DNA of 64,000 bases from Synechococcus sp. WH 8101 (GTDB taxonomy: Bacteria; Cyanobacteriota; Cyanobacteriia; PCC-6307; Cyanobiaceae): NCBI RefSeq assembly GCF_004209775.1, contig NZ_CP035914.1, forward strand, positions 1,426,001-1,490,000, in the 5' to 3' direction. The translations under genes were made by a program, and so were the position numbers. The notes beneath the pieces were generated by a model, which saw nothing but the letters and a program-made list of their open reading frames with translations, searched no databases and was not told the DNA's origin. Below, piece by piece: positions 8,920 through 16,319 of this stretch (the stretch's first letter is position 1; the number at the start of each line of letters is the position of its first letter).

Positions 8920-8980
8920 GCCGGGCCACTGGAGGTTGGCAGCAGCTGTCATAACCTCGCTGCGCGATGTTGCTCTCGCC

Positions 8981-9178
8981 ATGCACAGCAATGCCAGGAT
9001 CGATGCGCTGGAGCTCATGCTCACCGACCTGCGCACCCGCAACGAACCGATCCGGCACAAAGCGGCATTCCGTGGCTGCCAGCCGGAGTTTCAGGCCCTG
9101 GTGAGCCAACTGATCGAGCAGCTGGAAACGGAATTGCTCGACCAGAAGCGTCGGCACAGAAATGACAAGGGCGCTTAG
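8981..9178 (+). CDS. small conserved hypothetical protein
   Basis: Predicted 65-residue soluble protein from ATG 8981 (MHSNARIDALELML). It is mostly helical by composition, with a charged C-terminal half (LIEQLETELLDQKRR) that could form a short coiled coil. The frame extends upstream to 8936, but the downstream ATG gives a more sensible N-terminus. I do not recognise a family. It ends 3 bp into the convergent small membrane gene. Translation is supported only by composition and tight packing. Confidence 0.5.
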   Translation: MHSNARIDALELMLTDLRTRNEPIRHKAAFRGCQPEFQALVSQLIEQLETELLDQKRRHRNDKGA

Positions 9179-9387
9179 GAGCTGGCAGCCCTTGGCACCA
9201 GCACCAGAAACAGCAGCCACCAGGCGCTCACGGCCACGGTGACCAAGGCGGTGAGCCAAATCCAATGCAGCAAAACCCAGCTGCCAACAATCGCTCCCAC
9301 ACCGGTCAGGAGAATCGACCAGGGCTGACACCACCAAGGCTTCAGGCTCCAGAACGACGGAACCGACTCCGGCTCGGTGTGGCTCAT
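9175..9387 (-). CDS. small membrane protein (DUF6737-like)
   Basis: Protein of 70 residues. The N-terminal WSLKPWWCQPWSILLTG motif leads into two hydrophobic segments (about 25-45 and 47-65) with a short turn between them. The SLKPWWCQPWS stretch is typical of a small cyanobacterial membrane family that I associate with DUF6737; that label is from memory. The start overlaps the stop of the upstream PPC-glutaredoxin gene by 4 bp (ATGA), which implies co-translation with it. Function is unknown. Confidence 0.6.
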   Translation of the reverse strand: MSHTEPESVPSFWSLKPWWCQPWSILLTGVGAIVGSWVLLHWIWLTALVTVAVSAWWLLFLVLVPRAASS

Positions 9388-10043
9388 CGCAGCTGCATCA
9401 GGTCACCGCGTTCATGCAGGGCCGAGAGGGCGTCGTATCCGCCAAGAAGGGTGCCATCCACAAACACCTGGGGGAACGTGGACATGCCGCTGCGGCCGTG
9501 CCAATGATGGAAGGCATCGTCGTGATCAACGCGGAACACCTGATGGGGCACCTCGGCACTGCTGAGCAGACGAAGGGCGCGGGCGCACCAAGGGCAACCG
9601 GGAAGAACGGCGATCTCCACCCGGGAGGGCAACGCTTGCCAGGGCGAAACCTGGGTTGATGGCGCCGGCATCGGAGCTGTAACCGGATGGGAGCCGACCG
9701 CCACAGCCACCTTGGGCTGGTCGAGCACGCCGAGCAGCAACTCCACCCCTTTGAGCACCAGGGTGCCCGGTTCGAGATGGCCACCCCACACCTGACAGGC
9801 ACCATCGGAAAGACTCAGATGCAGGTGAGCGCCTTGGGGCGAGACGGTTCCATTGAGGGTGATGATCTCAAGATCTCCCTCCAGCACAGTGGGCTCAGGG
9901 CGACCGGGGCACTGAAAGGCTGCGCGGCTGAGATTCCCCACCACGCCGAGCACGAAACCGGAACACTGCTGCTCCCTTGCCAGGGTGTCCAGAAACACCT
10001 TGAGATCCTGACCGGGTGCCAATGTCAGCGGCAGCGCTCGCAT
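9384..10043 (-). CDS. PPC (DUF296) domain fused to glutaredoxin
   Basis: Two-domain protein of 219 residues. Residues 1-118 form a PPC/DUF296 domain: GFVLGVVGNLSRA, GDLEIITLNGTVS, then HLHLSLSD and VWGGHL with His73, His75 and His89 at the usual metal-site positions. After a Pro-rich linker (about 120-140), residues 141-219 form a glutaredoxin: redox centre CPWC at 150-153, cis-Pro in TFPQVFV (190-191) and GGYDAL at 201. Free-standing bacterial PPC proteins are trimeric and of unclear function. The glutaredoxin part should reduce disulfides with glutathione or bind an Fe-S cluster. The fusion suggests redox control of the PPC trimer or its ligand. It lies 40 bp after the GluR0-type channel gene on the same strand. 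Confidence 0.85.
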   Translation of the reverse strand: MRALPLTLAPGQDLKVFLDTLAREQQCSGFVLGVVGNLSRAAFQCPGRPEPTVLEGDLEIITLNGTVSPQGAHLHLSLSDGACQVWGGHLEPGTLVLKGVELLLGVLDQPKVAVAVGSHPVTAPMPAPSTQVSPWQALPSRVEIAVLPGCPWCARALRLLSSAEVPHQVFRVDHDDAFHHWHGRSGMSTFPQVFVDGTLLGGYDALSALHERGDLMQLR

Positions 10044-10083
10044 ACCTACGGAATTCGGCCTTTAAACGCGGCCAGGTTACCGC

Positions 10084-11265
10084 TCACTGGGAAGGTGACT
10101 GTCCCTCGCTCGGAAGCTGGCGGTCAAACGTTGTGCGGCCGAAGGTTTTTTCCGTGATCGCATGGATGCGGCCGGAGCGATTCAGCTCCACGATCGACAC
10201 ATCCAGCGCTGTACCCAGAGGGCTGCCGGCTGGAAAGGCAAAGCCATAGGTCTGATCCGCCAGGGAAAAACTGGCGAGCTTGAAGCCATTGTTGGGATTC
10301 TGCTGCTGGTAGTAGCGCAGCACAGGTCGGTCGAACATCACACCGTGCACCTTGCCTTGCTTGAGCAGGCTGATCGCCGCGTCCAGGTTGGCTGCCGCCG
10401 TGGGCCTGGCTCCGTAGATCCGCGCCCACACCGCACTGGTGGTGCCCTCCACCACCGCAATCGGCTCCCCGGCCAGCGCTTCCGGACGCTGGATCGTGCC
10501 CGGTGCCCAGCGGGAGAACGACACCGTGAAGGCCGAAGCCAGACCGGCGGTGACAGATGACAGGGCCACCAGCGACAGCACCATCCAGACCCCGGCAATG
10601 GTGCGACCTGTGCGCGACAGGGGCGCCCGATCGCCGTATCCCACCGTGGTGAGGGTCACCAGTGCGAACCACATCCCGTTGCCGACGCCGTGGAAGTAGT
10701 GCCGCGGGAACTGTTCATAGTTGCGCCGCCGTTCCGCCAACCAGATCAGGTTGCCGACGATGAACAGCAACAGCATCAACACCCCCAGCGATGAGAGAGC
10801 GGCCCAACCGAAAAAGGGAGCGAGGCGGGAGAGCAGACCTGGCGGCCGGATCGGCACCAGAAGACCGAGCTGACCATGGAAATAGGGCTGACTGAAATCG
10901 ATCGCTTTCTGGGCCAGTCGATCCGGTGTGATGCTCAGCGGTCCGATCGCCAGGTCAACCTGTCGCTCGGCCACCGCCTTGAGATTGGCCTCAGCATTGG
11001 CTTGACGCACCAACACGAACGGTTGATCGAGTTGATCGGCGACCTCACGCCACACCTCCACGCTGATCCCGGAGAAGGCATCGTCGCGCTCAAACACAAA
11101 GGGAGGACTGCCGCTGACGCCCACCCGGATCGTGGCGGGCAGCCCGGCCTCGAGGGCAAGGCCTCGACTGCCGATGGCCAGGCCGGAGAGGGCCAGCAGG
11201 GAACAGAGCAGGGACAGCCGTTGGCGCAACGTGCTCCCTCCGTGAGACTGGGCCATGGCTATCAC
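10084..11265 (-). CDS. GluR0-type ligand-gated potassium channel
   Basis: Protein of 393 residues with the full prokaryotic glutamate-receptor layout. A signal segment (about 12-38) is followed by periplasmic lobe S1 with the amino-acid-binding signature LSITPDR (Arg116) and IDFSQPYF. Then come M1 (about 152-175), a pore loop with K+ selectivity filter TTVGYGD at 206-212, M2 (about 222-250), and lobe S2 with VMFDRP (Asp312) as the likely ligand-amine contact. Synechocystis GluR0 is the founding example, a glutamate-gated K+ channel. The ligand here may be any amino acid, since the binding residues are only partly readable. The PPC-glutaredoxin gene follows 40 bp downstream, so the two may be one transcript. 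Confidence 0.9.
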   Translation of the reverse strand: MIAMAQSHGGSTLRQRLSLLCSLLALSGLAIGSRGLALEAGLPATIRVGVSGSPPFVFERDDAFSGISVEVWREVADQLDQPFVLVRQANAEANLKAVAERQVDLAIGPLSITPDRLAQKAIDFSQPYFHGQLGLLVPIRPPGLLSRLAPFFGWAALSSLGVLMLLLFIVGNLIWLAERRRNYEQFPRHYFHGVGNGMWFALVTLTTVGYGDRAPLSRTGRTIAGVWMVLSLVALSSVTAGLASAFTVSFSRWAPGTIQRPEALAGEPIAVVEGTTSAVWARIYGARPTAAANLDAAISLLKQGKVHGVMFDRPVLRYYQQQNPNNGFKLASFSLADQTYGFAFPAGSPLGTALDVSIVELNRSGRIHAITEKTFGRTTFDRQLPSEGQSPSQ

Positions 11266-11271
11266 AGGGGA

Positions 11272-11352
11272 TCAGCCCTGATCGAGCCGACGCACAATCC
11301 AGGCCATGGCAGCCAGGGATCCGGCAAGAGCAATCAGAAGGGCGATGGTCAT
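11272..11352 (-). CDS. possible 26-residue single-span membrane peptide
   Basis: ATG at 11352 opens a 26-codon frame, MTIALLIALAGSLAAMAWIV then RRLDQG, ending at TGA 11272. The hydrophobic span followed by RR fits an N-out, C-in membrane peptide like the tiny photosystem or cytochrome b6f subunits, but I cannot match it to PetL, PetN, PsaM, Psb30 or PsbY. It sits 6 bp upstream of the GluR0-type channel start on the same strand. No Shine-Dalgarno sequence is visible. It could equally be unexpressed leader sequence. Confidence 0.3.
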   Translation of the reverse strand: MTIALLIALAGSLAAMAWIVRRLDQG

Positions 11353-11362
11353 GGCGGAGCGC

Positions 11363-11542
11363 TCAGTGTGCGAGGGGAGCACTCAGGTTTGCATTGCCAT
11401 CAGCCAGCAACCAGTCGGCCACTTCCATGCGCAGAGCGAAGGCGCATTCGTGCTGCCCAAGTTGCTCAAGCCAAAGCAGGCGCTGCTCGAGATAACGGAC
11501 GGTCTCGCGTTCCGGGTGGTGCGGGCAGTCGGATGACGCCAC
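11363..11542 (-). CDS. small conserved hypothetical protein, 59 residues
   Basis: GTG start at 11542. The sequence begins ASSDCPHHPERETVRYLEQR and contains LLWLEQLGQHECAFALRMEV and ADWLLADGNA, ending at TGA 11363. The even mix of charged and hydrophobic residues looks like a folded helical protein rather than noise, and no other gene claims this stretch. It is divergent from pdeM with a 100-bp gap and 10 bp upstream of the tiny membrane frame. I do not recognise a family. Confidence 0.5.
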   Translation of the reverse strand: MASSDCPHHPERETVRYLEQRLLWLEQLGQHECAFALRMEVADWLLADGNANLSAPLAH

Positions 11543-11630
11543 AATGCAACCGCGCAGGCTCGCTCAGGCTGCAGCAGCGGATGTCCCTTCGTATGCCATT
11601 GAGATCACACCGGCTCGGACTAACCGCATG

Positions 11631-11635
11631 AAGGA
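11631..11635 (+). promoter_or_regulatory. Shine-Dalgarno site for pdeM
   Basis: AAGGA seven bases before ATG 11643. It selects this start over the in-frame ATG 11628, which has no such site, and over earlier starts in the open frame. Confidence 0.55.
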
Positions 11636-11642
11636 CAACGCC

Positions 11643-12326
11643 ATGGCGAGAGGAGAGGTCCTGTGGCGCTGGGGAGAGGAGGAACTCGTGATGCTGCCGC
11701 AACGTGCCCTCTGGCGTCCTGAAAGCCGCCAGTTGCTGGTGGCCGATCTCCATCTCGGCAAGGCGGAACTGTTCCAGGCCCATGGCATTCCCCTGCCCAG
11801 CGATGGAGACCAGGCCACCTTCGACCGCCTAATCGACCTCTGCGATCGCCTCGAACCTGACGAGGTGATCGTGCTCGGCGATCTAATCCATGGCCGCCTC
11901 GGGCTCACCCCATCCCTGCATCAGCGCCTGCGCAGCCTCCCTGAAGCCTGCGGCTGCGCGGTCCGCCTGATCGGTGGCAACCACGACCGGGGCAGTGATC
12001 TGGAGGGTCTTCCGCATCAACCCAGCCAGCGACTCGGTGCCCTCTGGCTGAGCCATGAACCGGAGCCGCAACCGTCGTCATCGCTGCTCAACATCTGCGG
12101 CCACGTGCATCCCGTGGCACGCCTCAGGCAAGGCTGCGATGGCCTGCGTCTGCCCTGCTTCGCCTTCCATGCCTCCGACCAGCAATTGCTGATTCCGGCC
12201 TTCGGGGAGTTGACGGGAGGGCATGAGTGCGGCCAGCGTTACCGCAAATGGCTGGTGGCTGAGAATGCCATCGTTCCTTGGCTCGATCCGCTCTCCCACT
12301 CTCCAAGCAGAAGGCTGGCCCGGTGA
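11643..12326 (+). CDS. pdeM: ligase-associated DNA damage response phosphoesterase PdeM
   Basis: Calcineurin-like metallophosphoesterase of 227 residues. Metal-binding motifs appear in order: VADLHLGK (D-x-H), VLGDLIHG (GDxxH), GGNHDRG (GNHD) and CGHVHP (GHxH). The entry LLVADLHLGKAELF is characteristic of PdeM, the fourth member of the ligase/exonuclease/helicase repair module. The other visible members sit at 1-2615, so the module is split here by about 9 kb. The enzyme is expected to hydrolyse phosphodiesters during DNA end processing; the exact substrate is not established. Its stop TGA overlaps the GTG start of the next gene, so the two proteins are probably made together. Confidence 0.88.
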   Translation: MARGEVLWRWGEEELVMLPQRALWRPESRQLLVADLHLGKAELFQAHGIPLPSDGDQATFDRLIDLCDRLEPDEVIVLGDLIHGRLGLTPSLHQRLRSLPEACGCAVRLIGGNHDRGSDLEGLPHQPSQRLGALWLSHEPEPQPSSSLLNICGHVHPVARLRQGCDGLRLPCFAFHASDQQLLIPAFGELTGGHECGQRYRKWLVAENAIVPWLDPLSHSPSRRLAR

Positions 12327-13798
12327 AACGCGGATCCTCCCCTTCCGGCACCGCTGAACGCCAGCCCAAACGGCGGCGCTCGCCGGCGCCACGCCGACGC
12401 CGCAAGCGGGGATTGCGCAAACGCTGGGTGGTGATCGGTTTGCCCCTGCTCACCTTTGCCGGGCTCCTGGCTCTGGCGCCACCCACCCCGGAAGCCCCCA
12501 GCAAGAAACAAACAGCCACCAACGAAGCGTCCTTGGAGGAGGGCGCGGAGGCCGGCACGTTCCGTTATCTGCCCGATGATGAGGTGTATGCCCTCGATTT
12601 CGACCCGCGCAAAGTGCGGGTGGGCCTCCTGGAGGGTTGGGACCGCGAACAGGATGCCTTCCAAGACACGGCCGCCCTGGCTTACGTGTCAGGCCCGATG
12701 TATGAACGGCATGTGGACAGCGGTGGTCAGGAGATCACCGTGCCCCTGGGCGATCTCAAGCTGGGGCAGCGGATCTGGAAGGGCCGCAACCGTACGGCTG
12801 CTCTGCAGAGGGCCTATGTGGGCATCGCCCACGACGGCAGCGTCGACTTCGGCTACGGCGCCCTAACCCCGGAACGGGAACAGCGCTACGACACCTTCAT
12901 CGGCGGTTTGCACAGCATCTACAACGATCTGGAGGAGCCGCCCGAGAGCTACAAGGGGGCCTACAGCATCAGCATGGGCCAGCGCATCCGCTATTACCTG
13001 CCCAGGATCCGAATGATCTTCGGGCTCAAGCAGGACGGCCGCCTTGAGATGCTGATGAGCAAAGACGGGCTCACCCTCGAGCAGACCAGGGATCTGGCCC
13101 GCCGCCGCGGACTGGTCGCCGCCTACATGCCCGACCATGCCTCCAAGAGCCGCCTGATTATTCCTGGGGTGAAGGGCTTCACCGAGGAAGACGCCAACTG
13201 GATCAGCGGCGGCGCCACCAGTTTTGTGCATGTGCCCTACCTGCTGCGGCTGAGTGAGCGACGTTTCGCCCTGGAAGGCAATCTGATGGCCAACCTCAGC
13301 AGCCGCGTCGGGATGGGTGCCCACTGCGATGGACCGATCCGGTGCAGTCAGTGGCTCGGAGGCCGATTGATCGACCGAGCCCTCGCCGGCCTGAACCGCG
13401 TCATGGAGCAAGGTGTGGAACCGATCGCCCGAATGATCTGGCCACCGCGCCAACCCTCCCCCGATCCATCGGCACCCTCAGGCGCCGCGCCTGCCACCGC
13501 CGTGCGCGAGCGCTCACCCCTGCCGGAACCGCCGATCACCGCTGATCCCCTGGTGCTGCAAGACCCGGAACCACTCCGCACTCCCTCCCTGATGGATGAC
13601 CCTGTGCTGCCGGAAGCCGATGCCCAGGCAACCCCGCGTCCGAGTCTTCCCCCCGACCTGCCACCGCCTCTGGTGGTGCAGGACGAAGAGCCTGTGGAAG
13701 CGACAGCGGCAGCCCCAAGCTCATCGCCAACGACACCGCGCCGGGAACCGGTGATCGGTGCGCCGCCACCGCCGGTGCTGCCGCCGCCCCTGCCCTAA
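12323..13798 (+). CDS. membrane-anchored protein of unknown function coupled to pdeM
   Basis: Predicted 491-residue protein from GTG 12323, which overlaps the pdeM stop (GTGA); an ATG at 12278 inside pdeM is possible. The first 33 residues are very basic (runs such as RRRR). One transmembrane segment follows (about 34-52), then a large domain (about 75-380) with segments FIGGLHSIYNDLE, YKGAYSISMGQRIRYYLP, VAAYMPDHASKSRL and WISGGATSFVHVPYLLRL. The last 110 residues form a Pro-rich tail ending PPPPVLPPPLP. The core with repeated Gly-rich turns might be a phosphodiester-glycosidase-like fold, but I cannot confirm this. The topology is likely N-in with the core in the periplasm. Function is unknown; coupling to pdeM is the main clue. 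Confidence 0.75.
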   Translation: MKRGSSPSGTAERQPKRRRSPAPRRRRKRGLRKRWVVIGLPLLTFAGLLALAPPTPEAPSKKQTATNEASLEEGAEAGTFRYLPDDEVYALDFDPRKVRVGLLEGWDREQDAFQDTAALAYVSGPMYERHVDSGGQEITVPLGDLKLGQRIWKGRNRTAALQRAYVGIAHDGSVDFGYGALTPEREQRYDTFIGGLHSIYNDLEEPPESYKGAYSISMGQRIRYYLPRIRMIFGLKQDGRLEMLMSKDGLTLEQTRDLARRRGLVAAYMPDHASKSRLIIPGVKGFTEEDANWISGGATSFVHVPYLLRLSERRFALEGNLMANLSSRVGMGAHCDGPIRCSQWLGGRLIDRALAGLNRVMEQGVEPIARMIWPPRQPSPDPSAPSGAAPATAVRERSPLPEPPITADPLVLQDPEPLRTPSLMDDPVLPEADAQATPRPSLPPDLPPPLVVQDEEPVEATAAAPSSSPTTPRREPVIGAPPPPVLPPPLP

Positions 13799-14070
13799 CG
13801 CCGGAACAGGCCGTTGCAGTCGCCCTGAGGCGGCTTGCTGAAACAGACATTGTCGGGAGACCAGTAGCCGATGGCGGGAAAGCGCAAGCCCTGCCGCCTG
13901 GCCTCCGCGTTCACCGCGTCCACACCCCGGGCCGTGACCACCACGTGGCCAGGTTGCTCCACCTGATCCAGAAACTTCTGTTCCTTCATTTCCTGGGCTG
14001 CAACGACAGGGGAGGGCAGCAACAGGGTGCCAAGCAGGGGCAGAGCGGTTTTCAGAGCAGACAGAGACAT
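13795..14070 (-). CDS. exported hypothetical protein
   Basis: Predicted 91-residue protein from ATG 14070. A signal peptide (about 1-24, cleaving after VVAA) leads to a small periplasmic domain with GYWSPDNVCFSKPPQGDCNG near the end, whose two Cys could form a disulfide. The frame runs further upstream, but without a sensible N-terminus. I recognise no family. It is convergent with, and overlaps by 4 bp, the gene coupled to pdeM. It lies 29 bp downstream of the L,D-transpeptidase on the same strand and may be co-transcribed. Confidence 0.6.
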   Translation of the reverse strand: MSLSALKTALPLLGTLLLPSPVVAAQEMKEQKFLDQVEQPGHVVVTARGVDAVNAEARRQGLRFPAIGYWSPDNVCFSKPPQGDCNGLFRR

Positions 14071-14099
14071 GACGACAAACGTTGACGATTCAGCTGTGA

Positions 14100-14573
14100 T
14101 CAGTTGGCTTTCACCACCACGGGCGTGCCGACATCCACCATGTTGAACACCTTCACCACATCGGAATTGAGCATGCGAATGCATCCGAGGCTCACGGCCG
14201 CACGCAGCTTGACCCAGTTGGGCCAGGCGGTGCCGTGAATGGCATATTCACCCGAACCCAAAGTGAAGTAAGCCATGTAACGCACGCCCACGGGATTCTT
14301 CGGCCCTGGGGCGATCACTTTGCCGTGCTTGTGATACACGGGTTTGGCTTCCTTCCGGGTGATCGCGTAGTCACCAGGAGGAGTGGGAGATTCGGGAGCA
14401 CCGATCGCTACAGGGAAGCGGGCCACCGGCTCCCCATCATCGAGAATCGTGAGGTACCGCTCCTTGAGGCTCACTTCAACGGTGCGCTCCGCCCGGACCG
14501 GACTGGCCGCGGCGGTCGCCAGCACCCCGGCTCCGGCAACGATGGCGAAGCGCTTGAACAGAGCGGAACCCAT
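14100..14573 (-). CDS. L,D-transpeptidase (YkuD domain)
   Basis: Exported protein of 157 residues with a signal peptide (about 1-28). The YkuD catalytic signature is complete: IHGTAWP with His113, and SLGCIRM with nucleophile Cys131. The preceding TPPGDYAITRK segment is also typical. The enzyme acts in the periplasm on peptidoglycan, forming 3-3 crosslinks or attaching proteins to meso-diaminopimelate. It is a minimal single-domain form without an LysM module. It is divergent from the duplicated-domain exported protein (85-bp gap) and followed by a small exported protein. Confidence 0.92.
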   Translation of the reverse strand: MGSALFKRFAIVAGAGVLATAAASPVRAERTVEVSLKERYLTILDDGEPVARFPVAIGAPESPTPPGDYAITRKEAKPVYHKHGKVIAPGPKNPVGVRYMAYFTLGSGEYAIHGTAWPNWVKLRAAVSLGCIRMLNSDVVKVFNMVDVGTPVVVKAN

Positions 14574-14657
14574 GGGGTGGAGGCAACAGCAGCGGCAGCA
14601 TTGTGACGCAAAGGGGTTGGCAGTAACGTCGCCACGTTTTTATGAAGGCTTCAGGCG

Positions 14658-15812
14658 ATGCGCGGATGGATGCTCACGGCAGCGCTCGGCGCCTCCCTGA
14701 CCCTGCCGGCCGTGGGGGCCCGGGCAGGCTTTTCGCCGGAGGAACTGGCCGGCCATGAAGTCACCGAAATCCAGGCCACCGTCACCACGGTGATTCCGAG
14801 TGAAAAGGTGCTGGAAATCGAAGACCCCCAGGGCCACACCGAAGTGCTCACGGTGGGCAGCGATCTCACACCCCTGGCGCTGCAGCCCGGCGATCGAGTG
14901 AAGCTCTCGATCCTCGATGGCCTGGTCGTGGATCTGGAACCCTCCCAGGAGCAGGAGCTCAGCTTCAGCAGGGAAGACATCATCCTGCCGATGGACATGG
15001 GGCAGATGACCAAGGGCATGCGCGTGGCCCTGGCCTCGGGAACAGCGCGCGTGATCCGGATCGACCGCCAGGATCACAGCATCAGCCTGATGGGCCCCCT
15101 TGGCGGCATCCACAATCTAGATGTGCTCAACGCTCAGGGGGATGACGACTTCGCTGACCTCAAAACGGGCGACCTGGTGGACTTCCGTCTGATCCAACCG
15201 ATGGCGCTCAGCGTGCGCAAGCTGCCGGCATCGAGTCTCACCAAGGCTCCGACTGGCGCCGCTCCAACCTCGGTGCGAACGGTGCGCCCCTCCGCGTCGC
15301 TCAAAGCTGAGCTGCTCGAGTCCTTCGAATTCGCCCATCTCGATGGCACCGTCACCCAAGTAATGGATGACGGCCAGGCGTTTGTGGTGCGGGGGCCGGA
15401 GGGTCACAGCATCACCCTGTCGGCAGGCCTCGATCTCGGCCGCACGGGCCTTCGCTCGGGCGATCAGGTGTCCGTCGATTTCCTGGAGGGCCTGGTGGTG
15501 GACCTGCTGCCAGCCTCAGCGACGCAGCTGACAGTCGCAAGGGAAACCGTGATCCTGGCCAGTGCGTTTGGTCCGGTGCCCAAGGGCACCCGGGTGACCA
15601 TGGCCACCGGAACGGCCGAAGTGGTGCGGATCGCCAGAAAGGATCACACGATCAGCCTGCTCGGACCGGATGGCCATGTGCACAATCTCGATGTGCGCCG
15701 AGCCCTGGAACAGGAGGCTCTGACCTCGCTGCAAGTGGGTGATCTGGTGGATTTCCGCCTGATCCAACCGATTGCCTACGCGATTCAGCGACAAGCAACC
15801 GGCAGGAGCTGA
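14658..15812 (+). CDS. exported protein with internally duplicated domain
   Basis: Protein of 384 residues with a signal peptide (about 1-23). The mature part is two copies of one domain, roughly residues 37-190 and 226-384. Each copy holds GDxVxxxxLxGLVVDL, then a KGxRVxxAxGTAxVxRIxRxDHxISLxGP unit, and ends with HNLDV, GDLVDFRLIQP. Within each copy, two related beta units of about 70 residues are visible. The duplication is unmistakable at protein level. I do not recognise a named family. Beta-rich composition and export suggest a periplasmic or surface role. Confidence 0.8.
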   Translation: MRGWMLTAALGASLTLPAVGARAGFSPEELAGHEVTEIQATVTTVIPSEKVLEIEDPQGHTEVLTVGSDLTPLALQPGDRVKLSILDGLVVDLEPSQEQELSFSREDIILPMDMGQMTKGMRVALASGTARVIRIDRQDHSISLMGPLGGIHNLDVLNAQGDDDFADLKTGDLVDFRLIQPMALSVRKLPASSLTKAPTGAAPTSVRTVRPSASLKAELLESFEFAHLDGTVTQVMDDGQAFVVRGPEGHSITLSAGLDLGRTGLRSGDQVSVDFLEGLVVDLLPASATQLTVARETVILASAFGPVPKGTRVTMATGTAEVVRIARKDHTISLLGPDGHVHNLDVRRALEQEALTSLQVGDLVDFRLIQPIAYAIQRQATGRS

Positions 15813-15814
15813 GG

Positions 15815-16288
15815 TCAGGCCTCCGCACCGGAGGCCAGCGCCCGCACCACATCGCCGCGGGTGATGACACCGATGGGTTTCTGCTGATCATCGACAACGA
15901 TCAAGCGCTGGGTGCTGCGTTCATGCAACAGAGACGCAGCCCGTGGCAGGGGCAAGGCGGCCGCGCAGGTGTGGCTGTCGCGGCGCATCAGGTCGTTCAC
16001 CGCCGTGCCCAGCACCTGATGGACCTGCCGATCCCAGTGCAGGGGATTGCGGAGGTAGATCACGCTGTCGAGCAGCATCACGTAAGGACCCACATCCACA
16101 CCGCTCTCGCGCACCATCAGATCCTGTTCCGTGATCTCTCCAACCAGGACCCCCGAGGCATCCACCACTGGCAGGCCGCTGATGTGGTGATCACTCATCA
16201 GCGCCACGGCCTCCTGCAGAGGGGTCTCCGGCGTGACCGTCAGCACCGGCGTGGTCATCACCTCACGAACCGACTGCTGGAGCACCAT
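15815..16288 (-). CDS. CBS-domain pair protein
   Basis: Stand-alone tandem CBS protein of 157 residues. The first CBS unit includes VREVMTTPVLTVTPETPL and ISGLPVVDASGVLVGEIT; the second includes VNDLMRRDSHTC and RLIVVDDQQKPIGVITRGD. Between them, about residues 60-95, is an insert with PYVMLLDSVIYLRNPLHWD that is common in cyanobacterial and plant CBSX-like proteins. Such proteins bind adenine nucleotides and regulate partners; some plant CBSX proteins activate thioredoxins. The start is ATG 16288; the frame extends upstream without family features. The partner is not evident from neighbours. Confidence 0.88.
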   Translation of the reverse strand: MVLQQSVREVMTTPVLTVTPETPLQEAVALMSDHHISGLPVVDASGVLVGEITEQDLMVRESGVDVGPYVMLLDSVIYLRNPLHWDRQVHQVLGTAVNDLMRRDSHTCAAALPLPRAASLLHERSTQRLIVVDDQQKPIGVITRGDVVRALASGAEA

Positions 16289-16319
16289 GGAACACATGCG
16301 AGTGCAGGCATTCTGAGCC

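Noticed and set aside
11272-11352. Identification of the 26-residue frame as a photosystem or b6f small subunit
   Set aside because: The sequence does not match PetL, PetN, PetM, PsaM, PsbM, PsbY or Psb30 patterns that I can recall.
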